Shown here in pieces: positions 36,126 to 45,866 of a DNA stretch of 64,000 nucleotides; position 1 is the first letter of the stretch, and every line of letters begins with the position of its first letter. This DNA comes from Pedobacter nanyangensis (GTDB taxonomy: Bacteria; Bacteroidota; Bacteroidia; Sphingobacteriales; Sphingobacteriaceae): NCBI RefSeq assembly GCF_003313505.1, contig NZ_QMHO01000001.1, positions 1-64,000 of the forward strand, written 5' to 3'. Below the pieces are notes generated by a model, which did no database searches, had not been told where the DNA came from, and saw nothing but the letters and a program-made list of their open reading frames with translations. Position numbers and translations under genes: made by a program.

Positions 36126-38585
36126 TTATCTAAACAAACTCACAATAATTGCCGCTAAAGAGGCTACGCCCGTACCTATTCCTATCCAAGCCTGTGCGCT
36201 CATTTTTTCTCGCTCGGCTTTTACCGGAACAAAAATTTCGGCTCCAGGCCTAACTTTCGGATAATTATTAAAGAACAAGAATTTTTTTGCCGCTTCGGCC
36301 GAACCATTAGCGTATTTAATGTAAGCGCTCTTTTTCAATGCCGAGTTGGTGAACCCTCCTGCTCCGTTGATATACTGCTTAAAGCTTTTACCGGGCACAT
36401 ATACAATGCTGTTAGGGTTTAGCACTTCGCCAGTTACTTTTACCGTTTGAAGTTGCTTGGGCACACGTACAATATCACCTTCTTCCAAAATCAAATCCTG
36501 CCTAGAAAGTGGCTTTTTTAAGATCTTCTCTAAGTTGATCCCTACTAAATCAGATTGGGCCAATTCTTCCCTCAGCTTTTTAACCGTGTCGGTATCTTTC
36601 GCATCTTTTTCCTTCAGTCGTTCCAGATTGGCAAATTTCTTTTGCTCCTCGTCGCTATTATTGATTGCATTTTTATCTGCAGGGTTTATCTTTTCTGCTC
36701 CCGGCCTTTTTAAAGAAGCCCCTTCAGCATAGGCAAAGGATGTTAATCCACCGGCTCTCTTAATAAGATCTGATATCCGGTAATCTTTACTGGTGATGGT
36801 GTACATTCCGGGATAAAGTACCTCTCCTTCTATTTTTACTTGTTTTTGTACGGAGTAGCCTTCGGAGCTTCTAACGGTGATGATATCAAAAGGCTTGAGC
36901 TCAAACTTATCGCCTAAAACACGCAGGTTTTCATCAATATTTACTATAAATAAATCGGCTGTTTTTGAAGAAGTTAATGTTGGGTCTGTATTTTTTATCC
37001 TTCTCGATACTTCAATCCGATTTGGCGTGGCTCCTTCTTTCAACCCTCCCGCCATTTGGATAATATCCTCTAGTTTAATGTTTTGCGAAAACTCAAAAGT
37101 TCCGGGAGCCCTAACTTCTCCTTGTACCGTTACGGTATATTCTTCCCTTAGGTCAAAAATTGAACTAATGGTAACTTTATCTTCTCTGGTTAAAGGAATG
37201 TCCTTCTCTTCTCCCGAAAGTATCTTGGCTACATCAAATGAAATGAGATATTGGGTTTTATCTGGGTTTAGGCGGTTAATATACCCGCGATTAAGAAAAG
37301 CATCTTCGGTAATCCCATCTGCCTTTTTGATCAGCCCGGCAAGAGTAAGTCCATTATCCAATGAATATACACCTGGCCTAAATACGGCCCCGATAATTTC
37401 GACCCTGTTTTCAAAGCGTTCCAGAATAGCTTCTACCACAAATTTATCCCCGTTTTTAGGCTGGTAGGTACTATATTGCGATTCTGGGATATCACTTATC
37501 CTTCTTTCTCTATCTGTATTTTGAAATGATTTTATTTTGGCGGTGTAGGCTTCTGAAGTAAATCCTTTTGCAAAATTGATGACATCCTGCAGTGTTTCGT
37601 TATTTTTTACCTCGAAGATAGCGGCATCTTTCACTTCGCCAGAAATCTCTACTCTTCTATCGTAAGCGGGAATATTAATGGCATCCTGATCTTGTAGGCG
37701 AACATTGCCCTGCTGCATTCCTTTTAGCAGGAAATCATAAACATCTATAGTGGCAATGATCTTGTTATTCCTGATCACTTGTATATTTCTGAAAGATCCA
37801 TTTTGAGCAGGCCCACCTGACACGTATAAGGCCCGATAAACATTGGCCAACGAGGGTAAGGTATAGGTTCCGGCTTTTACCACCTGTCCTGTTACCGTTA
37901 CCTGTATACTCCTGATGTTACCCAAATTAACGGCAACGGAGGTTCTTCCTGTCTTTAGCGCTGGATAGGTTTTAGACATGGTTGCCCTAATTTTGGAGGC
38001 CGCTTGGTCTATACTTAGTCCTCCAACAGCAATTCTGCCAACATATTCTAAATTAATTACTCCCTCTGGGCTAACTTGAAGATTGTAGCTACGTTCGTTA
38101 TCTCCTGTCAAATCAATGATCAGTCTGTCGTCTGGGCCTATGATATAACTCTTAGGAGTTGCTATTCTCAAATTGGGTTCGAAAGTAATATTTCCGTTTC
38201 TGAACAGATCTGATCCAAATATTTTAGATTGTATCTCGCCGTCTTTCTCTTTTTTCAGGTTGTCAATGGCTCCGCCGCCGGTAGTTTCGCTGTATTCCCT
38301 TCCTGTGCCGGCAGTGGGTTTATCGGCAGTTTGTGCGCCTGCGCCTTGTTTCTTTAATTTTTCTACCCTGGCCTTAAATTTAACCATTTCTTCTTTTTTA
38401 ATCCCTTTGGCCGCCGCAGCTTGTTCTAGCTGGGCATCAGTGGTATAACCCATGGCTTCTGCTTGTTTCACAATCTGCAAGATCTGGGCATCAGAAAGCT
38501 CGTCAACTTTAACGTCTACAGCTGATTGCGCAAAGGTTATTGCTGCGATAAAAATTAATAGAAATGATAGAAAAATTCTTTTCAT
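36126..38585 (-). CDS. Wza-like polysaccharide export protein with SLBB domains
   Basis: A signal peptide (MKRIFLSFLLIFIAAITFAQ) precedes a helical region (about 20-130). The Poly_export domain begins at IIGPDDRLIIDLTGD (about 155), and several SLBB domains follow, recognisable from recurring VxGEVxxPGxY strands (VTVTGQVVKAGTYTL, VEIIGAVFRPGVYSL, VTVQGEVRAPGTFEF, VKIEGEVLYPGMYTI, VKVTGEVLNPNSIVYV). A C-terminal hydrophobic helix (about 797-818) ends the chain. It should form the outer-membrane exit for the finished polymer. At 819 residues it is longer than Wza because of extra SLBB copies, as is common in Bacteroidota. Confidence 0.92.
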   Translation of the reverse strand: MKRIFLSFLLIFIAAITFAQSAVDVKVDELSDAQILQIVKQAEAMGYTTDAQLEQAAAAKGIKKEEMVKFKARVEKLKKQGAGAQTADKPTAGTGREYSETTGGGAIDNLKKEKDGEIQSKIFGSDLFRNGNITFEPNLRIATPKSYIIGPDDRLIIDLTGDNERSYNLQVSPEGVINLEYVGRIAVGGLSIDQAASKIRATMSKTYPALKTGRTSVAVNLGNIRSIQVTVTGQVVKAGTYTLPSLANVYRALYVSGGPAQNGSFRNIQVIRNNKIIATIDVYDFLLKGMQQGNVRLQDQDAINIPAYDRRVEISGEVKDAAIFEVKNNETLQDVINFAKGFTSEAYTAKIKSFQNTDRERRISDIPESQYSTYQPKNGDKFVVEAILERFENRVEIIGAVFRPGVYSLDNGLTLAGLIKKADGITEDAFLNRGYINRLNPDKTQYLISFDVAKILSGEEKDIPLTREDKVTISSIFDLREEYTVTVQGEVRAPGTFEFSQNIKLEDIIQMAGGLKEGATPNRIEVSRRIKNTDPTLTSSKTADLFIVNIDENLRVLGDKFELKPFDIITVRSSEGYSVQKQVKIEGEVLYPGMYTITSKDYRISDLIKRAGGLTSFAYAEGASLKRPGAEKINPADKNAINNSDEEQKKFANLERLKEKDAKDTDTVKKLREELAQSDLVGINLEKILKKPLSRQDLILEEGDIVRVPKQLQTVKVTGEVLNPNSIVYVPGKSFKQYINGAGGFTNSALKKSAYIKYANGSAEAAKKFLFFNNYPKVRPGAEIFVPVKAEREKMSAQAWIGIGTGVASLAAIIVSLFR

Positions 38586-38620
38586 GAAAATGATCTTCTT
38601 ATTTTTTGTGAAGACACAAA

Positions 38621-39757
38621 TTATTCAAAATAATTCAATGTCTTGTAATTGCCTTGCTTCAAATACTCATCTTTCTTCATCAAGTTCAAGTCAGATTGCA
38701 TCATATCTTCCACTAGAGCCTGTAAATCATATTTAGGCTGCCAGCCCAGTTTGGTTTTTGACTTGGTTGGGTCACCAAGCAGCAAATCTACCTCGGTTGG
38801 CCTAAAATATTTAGGATCTACTTTAACTACCGTACTACCCAGCTTCAAGGCTTCTAAGTTTAAGCCTAGTTGTGTTGCTTTATTTGTATCGATATCAATA
38901 ATAACACCTTTTTCTTGTTCGTCCTTGCCAGAGAACTCTACAGTAATTCCCAATTCGGCAAAAGCCATACGTACAAAATCACGAACGGTAGTAGTGATAC
39001 CAGTGGCAATAACGTAATCTTCGGGTTTTTCTTGTTGCAGGATCAACCACATGGCCTCTATATAGTCTTTAGCATGCCCCCAGTCACGTTGTGCGGATAA
39101 ATTACCAAGGTATAAACAGTTTTGAAGCCCCAAAGCTATTTTTGAAGCCGCCCTGGTAATTTTACGGGTTACAAAAGTTTCGCCACGCAAAGGACTCTCG
39201 TGATTAAACAAAATACCATTACAAGCAAACATATTATAGGCTTCACGGTAGTTCACGGTAATCCAATAGCCATATATTTTGGCAACCGCATACGGTGAAC
39301 GAGGATAAAACGGGGTGCTTTCACTTTGAGGTACCGCCTGCACCAAACCGTAAAGTTCTGAAGTAGATGCCTGATAGATCTTTGTTTTTTCTGTTAGCCC
39401 CAATATACGAACGGCTTCCAATAATCTTAGGGTTCCAATTCCATCGGCGTTGGCAGTATATTCAGGCATTTCGAAACTTACCCTTACATGGCTCATGGCG
39501 GCCAGGTTGTAAATCTCATCGGGTTGGGTTTCCTGAATGATCCTAATAAGATTAGTAGAATCCGTTAAATCACCATAGTGAAGCTTGAATTTAACGTTAT
39601 TTTCGTGTTGATCTTGATAAAGGTGATCTATCCTGTCAGTATTGAACAATGAGGTTCTTCTCTTAACACCATGCACAAAATAACCTTTTTTCAGCAAAAA
39701 CTCTGTTAAATAGGCACCATCCTGGCCGGTCACCCCCGTAATAAGCGCAACTTTCAT
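38621..39757 (-). CDS. gmd: GDP-mannose 4,6-dehydratase
   Basis: This extended short-chain dehydrogenase converts GDP-D-mannose to GDP-4-keto-6-deoxy-D-mannose. It shows [45 protein letters not shown], the catalytic [15 protein letters not shown], and [20 protein letters not shown]. The open frame extends 40 codons upstream, but ATG 39757 (MKVALITG) gives the normal length of 378 residues. It is the first gene of the leftward polysaccharide operon. Its product is used by Fcl, encoded at 13317-14243, to make GDP-L-fucose. Confidence 0.96.
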   Translation of the reverse strand: MKVALITGVTGQDGAYLTEFLLKKGYFVHGVKRRTSLFNTDRIDHLYQDQHENNVKFKLHYGDLTDSTNLIRIIQETQPDEIYNLAAMSHVRVSFEMPEYTANADGIGTLRLLEAVRILGLTEKTKIYQASTSELYGLVQAVPQSESTPFYPRSPYAVAKIYGYWITVNYREAYNMFACNGILFNHESPLRGETFVTRKITRAASKIALGLQNCLYLGNLSAQRDWGHAKDYIEAMWLILQQEKPEDYVIATGITTTVRDFVRMAFAELGITVEFSGKDEQEKGVIIDIDTNKATQLGLNLEALKLGSTVVKVDPKYFRPTEVDLLLGDPTKSKTKLGWQPKYDLQALVEDMMQSDLNLMKKDEYLKQGNYKTLNYFE

Positions 39758-39787
39758 CTGATTTTTTTTAGTAAAATTTAAAGCCTG

Positions 39788-39795
39788 CAAACATA
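39788..39795 (-). promoter_or_regulatory. Candidate -7 box for the polysaccharide operon
   Basis: The minus strand reads TATGTTTG, matching TAnnTTTG, about 30 nt upstream of the gmd start codon. No clear TTG lies at the -33 distance, so the promoter is only a candidate. All genes from gmd to the barrel gene are on this strand with short gaps, so one promoter here could serve most of the 25 kb. Confidence 0.4.
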
Positions 39796-39946
39796 TACAA
39801 TTTGTTATTTGTAATAAAAAAGTTGTAGATGAGCAATGCCCCAAAAATAGTATTTTTATTGAATTTATGGCATTCAAATTTATGCCGCATGCCCAAAACC
39901 ATGCACATTGGTGAGATAAGCCATTAATGCTTTTTGTTACCCATAT

Positions 39947-40465
39947 TTATATTAATTTAGCTAAAACCTGCTGCCAATCGTTTACCCGTTCATACTCGGT
40001 AATTAAAAGATTATGCGGTGAGGTAAAAAGCAGTGGCCTCCCTCCAAAGCCAGAGAAGTTTTTGATCCTGTCGTCAATCATAATATCTACGTTCACAATT
40101 TTTTCTCCGCAGAAGATGATATGCTTCCAGTCTATAAAAGGAAAGTGTTCCGCAAGCCAATCCAGTTTATCTTCCAACGAATTCCTAAATTCCATGGCTG
40201 CGGATACAATGTAAACGTCGTACTTTTGCTGCAGCTTTTTCACCGCTTCAACCGCCCCTTCAATAACAGGAAGGTCACGGAAGAAACCTTTCTCATTAAT
40301 GTACTCAAACCATTTATCCTTCACCTGGCTTGGCACGTTCTGGAAAATTTCGGTTCCCGGTTTTATTACCAAGTCCAGGGGAACTTGATGATCTCTGTTG
40401 TAAAGCTGGATAAACTTGTGTATCGGATCTGCCAGGACTTCGTCCATATCTATCGCTATTCTCAT
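39947..40465 (-). CDS. 5'(3')-deoxyribonucleotidase (NT5C-like HAD phosphatase)
   Basis: This small HAD-superfamily protein has the nucleophile motif IAIDMDEVLAD (DxDxV), a motif II serine region in YIVSAAMEFRNS, and IMIDDRIKNF with GRPLLFTSPHN as motifs III/IV. It resembles bacterial 5'-nucleotidases of the NT5C group, which dephosphorylate deoxynucleoside monophosphates. I chose ATG 40465 (MRIAIDMDEV); the 14 upstream codons do not resemble the family. It is divergent from rpsP. Confidence 0.85.
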   Translation of the reverse strand: MRIAIDMDEVLADPIHKFIQLYNRDHQVPLDLVIKPGTEIFQNVPSQVKDKWFEYINEKGFFRDLPVIEGAVEAVKKLQQKYDVYIVSAAMEFRNSLEDKLDWLAEHFPFIDWKHIIFCGEKIVNVDIMIDDRIKNFSGFGGRPLLFTSPHNLLITEYERVNDWQQVLAKLI

Positions 40466-40526
40466 ATATCCAAATATCCATAAAGCGCAACGGATATCAT
40501 CAAACAAAATCTAATTTTATCATAGC

Positions 40527-40557
40527 TTGCTAGTTATTAACATTTTATTTACCTTTG
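40527..40557 (+). promoter_or_regulatory. Promoter of rpsP
   Basis: TTG at 40527-40529 and TACCTTTG at 40550-40557 with a 20-nt spacer fit the Bacteroidota pattern, using the same -7 box as the two promoters at the left edge. The leader of about 50 nt contains a small hairpin (AGTTC CGG GAACT, 40574-40586) just after the start site, which may serve in autoregulation of S16. Confidence 0.7.
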
Positions 40558-40615
40558 CAGCCCCGCAACACGAAGTTCCGGGAACTATGTTGAATACATA
40601 AATCACTAAAAAAGA

Positions 40616-41185
40616 ATGGCAACTAAAATCAGATTGCAAAGATTCGGTAAAAAAGGAAAACCTTTTTACCACGTGGTAGTAGCGGATTCGCGTGCTCCAA
40701 GAGATGGAAAGTTCATTGAGCGTTTAGGTTCTTACAACCCAAACACCAATCCTGCAACCATCGAACTTAATTTCGACAAAGCTGTAAAATGGGTACTTAG
40801 CGGTGCTGAGCCTACAGATACAGCTCGTGCTATCCTTTCTTACAAAGGTGTTCTTTACAAAAAGCACTTAGAAGGCGGCATTAAAAAAGGTGCTTTAACT
40901 CAGGAACAAGCAGATGCTAAATTTGCGACTTGGTTAGATGCTAAAGCAGGTAAAATTGCTGGCAAAACCGAAGGTTTGGCAAGCAGCAAAGCTGAAGCTC
41001 GTAAAGCAGCCTTAACGGCAGAAGCTAAGAAAAACGAAGAAAGAGCAGCGGCCATCGCAGCTAAAAATGCTCCTGTAGCAGAAGAAGTTGTGGAAGAGGC
41101 TACTGAAGAAGCTCCAGTGGTGGAAGCTGAAGCAGCAACAGAAGCTCCCGCTGAAGAAACTCAAGCAGAAGATAAAGCTGAATAA
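40616..41185 (+). CDS. rpsP: 30S ribosomal protein S16 with acidic C-terminal extension
   Basis: Residues 1-85 are ordinary S16 ([36 protein letters not shown]). A helical extension follows (about 90-150), then an Ala/Glu-rich acidic tail ([20 protein letters not shown]), giving 189 residues, twice the E. coli length. Such tails are common in S16 of this phylum, and their role is unknown. It is followed by a hairpin terminator and then rimM, 119 bp further on. Confidence 0.97.
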   Translation: MATKIRLQRFGKKGKPFYHVVVADSRAPRDGKFIERLGSYNPNTNPATIELNFDKAVKWVLSGAEPTDTARAILSYKGVLYKKHLEGGIKKGALTQEQADAKFATWLDAKAGKIAGKTEGLASSKAEARKAALTAEAKKNEERAAAIAAKNAPVAEEVVEEATEEAPVVEAEAATEAPAEETQAEDKAE

Positions 41186-41201
41186 TTAACTTTACTTCAA
41201 A

Positions 41202-41239
41202 AAAAATAGCGTCTCGATTAAGATTGGGACGCTATTTTT
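41202..41239 (+). terminator. Terminator or attenuator between rpsP and rimM
   Basis: The stem AAAAATAGCGTCTC / GGGACGCTATTTTT (14 bp with one G-U pair) has a 10-nt loop and ends in a T-run. It would reduce or block read-through into rimM. Confidence 0.75.
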
Positions 41240-41304
41240 ATTAGCTAATTAGCCGATTTGATAATTAGCTAATTATCGCATTAACAAATCATCACATTTC
41301 TAGC

Positions 41305-41832
41305 ATGACAAAAGAAGAAGCATTTTACATTGGCTACGTTACCAAAACCAAGGGACTAAAAGGCGAACTACAGCTTTATTTTGAGTTTGAGGACTACCAG
41401 GAGCTGGACCTTGACGTGCTTTTCTTGGAGCTAAACGGCAAAATGGTGCCTTTTTTTGTAGCCAGCCATAAACTGTACGATAACAGCACCGGCCTTTTCT
41501 ATTTTGACGATGTAGATCACGTGGACAAAGCCCAACCTTTGGTGAAGAAAAAAGCCTACCTACCCTTGAGCAAAAAGCCGGTGCGTGACGACGATGAATT
41601 TTACTACACAGACCTGAAAGGTTTTATCGCAGTAGACGAAACACTGGGCGAACTTGGTGAAATTATTGAGATAAATGAATATCCTCAACAATTTGTGGCT
41701 ACCGTAAACTATCAGAATAAAGAAATCCTGTTTCCTTTAAACGAAGATTTTATTGTAGAAATTGATGATGAGGAGAACATCCTGACCCTGGATTTGCCCG
41801 AAGGCCTGTTGGATATCTACCTAAATCCTTAG
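41305..41832 (+). CDS. rimM: Ribosome maturation factor RimM
   Basis: This protein assists 30S head assembly by binding ribosomal protein S19. The N-terminal RimM barrel starts FYIGYVTKTKGLKGELQLYF, and the C-terminal PRC-like barrel includes DEFYYTDLKGF and ILFPLNEDFIVEID. The length of 175 residues is normal. It belongs to the widespread rpsP-rimM-trmD-rplS group, but here about 4 kb of unrelated genes lies between rimM and trmD. Confidence 0.94.
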   Translation: MTKEEAFYIGYVTKTKGLKGELQLYFEFEDYQELDLDVLFLELNGKMVPFFVASHKLYDNSTGLFYFDDVDHVDKAQPLVKKKAYLPLSKKPVRDDDEFYYTDLKGFIAVDETLGELGEIIEINEYPQQFVATVNYQNKEILFPLNEDFIVEIDDEENILTLDLPEGLLDIYLNP

Positions 41833-41871
41833 CCTGCAAAACAAAACCGCCCATTCATAAGTTTTATACCC

Positions 41872-42510
41872 ATGAAGCAGTTAAGTTTATTATGGCTTGT
41901 AATATTTGTACTAACGGCAGTTAGCTGCAATAGCACAGATAAATCAGCAGACTCCTCTATTTCGGGCGATAGCAATAAAACCGCTAAGCCCGTGGATAGC
42001 TTAGCCGACGAAGAAACTCTAACAACCATAGCTTCTGAAATTCTGACCACCTTAAAGGCAAAAGACTATCCTGCTTTTGCCTCATACTTTCATCCAACAG
42101 AAGGCGTAACTTTTTCTCCCTACGGATTTATTGATACCAAAACCGCAAAAAACCTTTCCAAAGCTTCTTTTTTAAAATTAATTGAAGGAAGACGTCCTGT
42201 AATTTGGGGAAATTACGATGGCACTGGTGAGATAATTACATTGACAGCCCAGCAATACCTAGAAAAGTTTGTTTACAATGCAGATTACCTCCACGCCGAA
42301 AAAATTGGACACGACCAGGTTATTGGCCAAGGCAATTCCTTAAATAACCTTGCTGAAATTTTCCCCAAACAACCCTTTATCGAATACCACTTTAGTGGTT
42401 TCGAGCAAAAATATGCCGGATTGGATTGGACCAGCCTACGTTTGGTTTTCAAGCAATATCAAAGCAACTATTATCTGGTAGCAGTTGTACACGATCAGTG
42501 GACATCTTGA
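41872..42510 (+). CDS. Hypothetical lipoprotein
   Basis: The N-terminal signal (MKQLSLLWLVIFVLTAVSC) ends in a lipobox with cysteine 19, followed by a Ser/Asp-rich linker. Residues 60-212 form a compact domain (LKAKDYPAFASYFHPTEGVTFSPYGF, WGNYDGTGE, FIEYHFSG) that resembles no family I can name with confidence; it may be NTF2-like in shape. It follows rimM after 39 bp on the same strand and ends against the convergent PL6-type gene. Confidence 0.65.
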   Translation: MKQLSLLWLVIFVLTAVSCNSTDKSADSSISGDSNKTAKPVDSLADEETLTTIASEILTTLKAKDYPAFASYFHPTEGVTFSPYGFIDTKTAKNLSKASFLKLIEGRRPVIWGNYDGTGEIITLTAQQYLEKFVYNADYLHAEKIGHDQVIGQGNSLNNLAEIFPKQPFIEYHFSGFEQKYAGLDWTSLRLVFKQYQSNYYLVAVVHDQWTS

Positions 42511-45500
42511 TCAGGGATTGATGACCACAGGTAATGAAACTGGTTGCCTGCCTTCTTCCGTTATCCGTAAAAAATATACTCCTTTAGCCAAGTTACTCAC
42601 CGGAACGTTGCAAGAGGTTCCCGAAAGCACCATATCCAAAACACCGTTGCCTAAAGAATTTACCAATTTAAGTTTTACCGGTTTAGATGGCATATTACCC
42701 AAATCCACTTTAAACGCTGTGGTAGCCGGATTGGGGTAGATTTTCACCACAGAATTAGCAAAAACATTAACCGCCTTTTCTCCAAAAAACGCTGCCGTTC
42801 CATCTTCATCTACCGTTTTAAGGCGATAATAATTATATCCAACCGCTGGCAGGGAGTGTCTTGCCACATAAACTGATCTTCCGTCCTCGGCAATTGTTTC
42901 GGCCACCTTCTCAAAATCCGAAAAATCTGTACGCCATTCTATTTCATATCGTTTTACGTGCTCCTGTTTCGCTACCGACCACCTAATATCTACCTGAGGT
43001 TGATGATATGATACGCCAAAGGATATTAGCTTAATGGGCAGTACCGAAAAATAACTATAGTCAAAAGCCGCTGCGTTAGGTCCTGCGTTAAGCTCGTCAA
43101 GTGCACTAACAAAAATTGCATTGTCCCGGTCGTATTCATCGGCGCCGATATCCGCCAGGCCTACACGCCCCTGCTTCTCATAATCAGCAAGCACATAATT
43201 AAAGGTACCTACCGAAGCGTTAATTGCAGGGCTGGCGGCATTTAACCGCAGCACTTCGTAGGCTTTTTTCAACTCGCAACCTGCACCATTGCATGCCGGC
43301 TGCTCCAATAAAGGATCTATATTCTTGATTTGCGAAGTGGGCACGGAAATCCCGATACTGGCGGCACCGCTGGCATACATGATATTGTTGTGAAAGCTAA
43401 CGCCCGCCAAGGATTCAGGACTATAGGCCTTTATGATCTGTGTGGCATTCTCTTTGACAATGTTGTTTGCGATCAGACAGTTTATTGGCGCTTTATCGTA
43501 TTTGTAACCTATCTCGATATTCGATTTATTGTTCACAAAAGTATTAAACACCACTTCTACGTTTTCCGGCACATAATGCTTGGCCAAATCTGTTGGATTT
43601 TCCACGTTATAAGCATCGCCATTGGTAATGGTTACCGCTGCATCAAAAATACTTCCCGTTAGGCCAGAGAAATAATTGTTAAAGATTTTGTGGTTTTTCC
43701 CATAAACCCTTACCCCGCCGCAGCCAATCAGGCTGGAATTCCCGTTTTCGTTAGTATAAATTGCGGTCTTCCCTTCTCCAAAAAAGTAATTGCCTTCAAC
43801 AGTGCTATTATTCCCCTGGCGTAGGCATACTGTGCCCAAACATCTACGGAAAGTATTGTACCTGATGGTATTGGCAAAAGATTTGACCGACACAATTTCA
43901 GGGTCTCCATCACAGTCCTCAAAAAGGTTGTACTCTACCAAAGTATAGCCATTACTTTGCGAAAGCGCACTTACGCCAATTCTTATGGTTTCCTTTTCAT
44001 TTTCTTCACGAGGCCCGTTGTTCCTAAAGATATTATAGCTAATGGTATCATATTGGGTTTGTTGATTGATATTGCCGTCCAGCAAAATAAACTTTCCAGA
44101 TTTGGTTTTGCCTTCAAATAAGTTATAATCGATACGGTTATGCCCTGACCTAAGTGGCTGGGTACTCGCAAAAGTATCACCAATGTACAGCCAATTGCAG
44201 GAAGCTATATTTGTTTCATCCAAAGCAAAACTATTTCTTGTAACCCTTACCCTGCTACAGTTCAGCATTTTGATACCAGTTCCCACATTGGCGCTCTTAA
44301 AGGAAAAGCCCTGGAGTGTCACATATTGCAAACCATCTAAAACCAATGCTGTAGCGCCGTTGAGAATGGCCTGCCCCTGATTTTTTGCTTTAATTACAAT
44401 GGGCCTGTTTGGGCAGGCCGAGCGGTTGATCGTTAAGCTGCTCAAATCGTAACTTCCATCATCCACCAAAATGATATCTCCGGGGTTCATGGCGGCCAAG
44501 GCGGCCTTAAATTCAACAACAGAAGTCACGTTTCGGGTAATTCCCGGCGCAGTATTAATTGCTACATCAGCGCCAATAGACATCTCTCCACTAACCGTAA
44601 AAGTTTTCGAGATTTGTGTTCCACTTAAATTTCCCGTCCATCCGTTAAAATGATAGCAGGATTCGACCGCTATGGTAGCTGTAACCACAGTTTCGCTGGA
44701 ATATTTACCGTTGATAGGTGCCGGAGACAAAGTAATCAAACCATTGGAGGGCTGCGTTATCGTTACCGGGTACTGGGCAGGCGGCGCCGTATGATCCACT
44801 ACCACATTGGCGCCGATAACCATGTTGGTTACAATATTAAATGTTTTACTCAAGGCTGTGCCACTTAAATCACCTGTCCAACCGTCATTTTGATAGCCTT
44901 GCGGCAAAGTCAACGTGGCCGTTACCTGATCATTAACCTGGTAACTTGTTTGCGATGGGCTTAGCGAAATACTTCCATAACTGGGTTGTTCCATCATGAT
45001 TATTCTTGCCGTAGGCGATGGCAAGAAAGAAATATCCGGGATTGGATTTTTACCAATGTAAAGATCATCGATCGTAAAATCGGAACTGGCCAGCTGCGTA
45101 TCCAACGTGTGGTTAATGCGCAGCGAATGAAATTCTTTATAGGTGGCTGCTCTTCCTGCGCTTGCAGTTGGCACATAAGCCTCTCGCATCGAAAAATCGG
45201 AGGCATTCAAAACGCCGTTAATGGCAATCTTAAACTTTTCGGCAACAAGATCAGTCCTGATCGAAATTCTTGTCCATTGGTTAGTGCTCCAGGCGCCAAC
45301 CTCTACCTGCGTACCTCCGTTAGAAACTTTTATCTTATTATCCGTGGTGAACTCTACAATATAAATCCGCTTTAAGCTTCCTCCATATTGATCATAAGCT
45401 GTTAAATGAACTCCTTTGGTTACAAATGCAACAGGATTGATCCACAAATCCGTATAAAAAACATCTCTGATCCCCGTTACCGCACCACTGTACGGAATAA

Positions 45501-45732
45501 AGCTGACCGCTAAGGTACTGTTGCCGTTGGTAAAGCTTAAAGCATTGGTTCCCGTTTTTGATTTTGCACTGCCCACTATCGCATTTCCGCTGGCTACAGT
45601 CCACAAATTTTGAGCATGAATACCTCCGGGACTGTACGCAGGCGTTTCAAACGAGGTTTTAATGGCAGTTTGTGCCATAGAAGAAAATGGTAACAGCAGT
45701 ATTGCCACTACACAATAAATAACTTGTTTCAT
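42511..45732 (-). CDS. Secreted PL6-family polysaccharide lyase (chondroitinase B/alginate lyase-like), T9SS cargo
   Basis: The 1073-residue protein starts with a signal peptide, then a LamG/jelly-roll-like domain (about 22-230), two InlB-B-like repeats (about 240-315 and 320-395, each with GWTGDLSGT or GWTGNLSGT), and a parallel beta-helix with PL6 marks (about 400-820). Lysine in EIVSVKSF and arginine in VCLRQGNNS are 21 residues apart, the spacing of the catalytic Lys250/Arg271 pair of chondroitinase B. An FN3-like domain and a C-terminal T9SS sorting domain (KIYPNPATTAFKVDL) end the chain. The substrate (chondroitin, dermatan or alginate) is undetermined. No SusC/D genes are near. Confidence 0.82.
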   Translation of the reverse strand: MKQVIYCVVAILLLPFSSMAQTAIKTSFETPAYSPGGIHAQNLWTVASGNAIVGSAKSKTGTNALSFTNGNSTLAVSFIPYSGAVTGIRDVFYTDLWINPVAFVTKGVHLTAYDQYGGSLKRIYIVEFTTDNKIKVSNGGTQVEVGAWSTNQWTRISIRTDLVAEKFKIAINGVLNASDFSMREAYVPTASAGRAATYKEFHSLRINHTLDTQLASSDFTIDDLYIGKNPIPDISFLPSPTARIIMMEQPSYGSISLSPSQTSYQVNDQVTATLTLPQGYQNDGWTGDLSGTALSKTFNIVTNMVIGANVVVDHTAPPAQYPVTITQPSNGLITLSPAPINGKYSSETVVTATIAVESCYHFNGWTGNLSGTQISKTFTVSGEMSIGADVAINTAPGITRNVTSVVEFKAALAAMNPGDIILVDDGSYDLSSLTINRSACPNRPIVIKAKNQGQAILNGATALVLDGLQYVTLQGFSFKSANVGTGIKMLNCSRVRVTRNSFALDETNIASCNWLYIGDTFASTQPLRSGHNRIDYNLFEGKTKSGKFILLDGNINQQTQYDTISYNIFRNNGPREENEKETIRIGVSALSQSNGYTLVEYNLFEDCDGDPEIVSVKSFANTIRYNTFRRCLGTVCLRQGNNSTVEGNYFFGEGKTAIYTNENGNSSLIGCGGVRVYGKNHKIFNNYFSGLTGSIFDAAVTITNGDAYNVENPTDLAKHYVPENVEVVFNTFVNNKSNIEIGYKYDKAPINCLIANNIVKENATQIIKAYSPESLAGVSFHNNIMYASGAASIGISVPTSQIKNIDPLLEQPACNGAGCELKKAYEVLRLNAASPAINASVGTFNYVLADYEKQGRVGLADIGADEYDRDNAIFVSALDELNAGPNAAAFDYSYFSVLPIKLISFGVSYHQPQVDIRWSVAKQEHVKRYEIEWRTDFSDFEKVAETIAEDGRSVYVARHSLPAVGYNYYRLKTVDEDGTAAFFGEKAVNVFANSVVKIYPNPATTAFKVDLGNMPSKPVKLKLVNSLGNGVLDMVLSGTSCNVPVSNLAKGVYFLRITEEGRQPVSLPVVINP

Positions 45733-45854
45733 CTGTTATATTTGGTCTACCAATTTTTGGTTAACCAAATATAACAACTTTGGGATAAATCCAAATTTTT
45801 ATCCCAAAGAAGTTTACATTTTTGGAACGCAAGAACAAAGCACAAACAAAGCCT

Positions 45855-45862
45855 TATATTTG
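45855..45862 (+). promoter_or_regulatory. -7 box of trmD
   Basis: TATATTTG matches TAnnTTTG and ends 4 nt before the ATG of trmD, so initiation here would give an essentially leaderless mRNA. No TTG lies at the usual -33 distance. Confidence 0.4.
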
Positions 45863-45866
45863 CACC

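Noticed and set aside
39758..39877. N-terminal extension of 40 residues on Gmd
   Set aside because: The extension is not family-like, and the downstream ATG gives the standard length and the NADP motif near the N-terminus.
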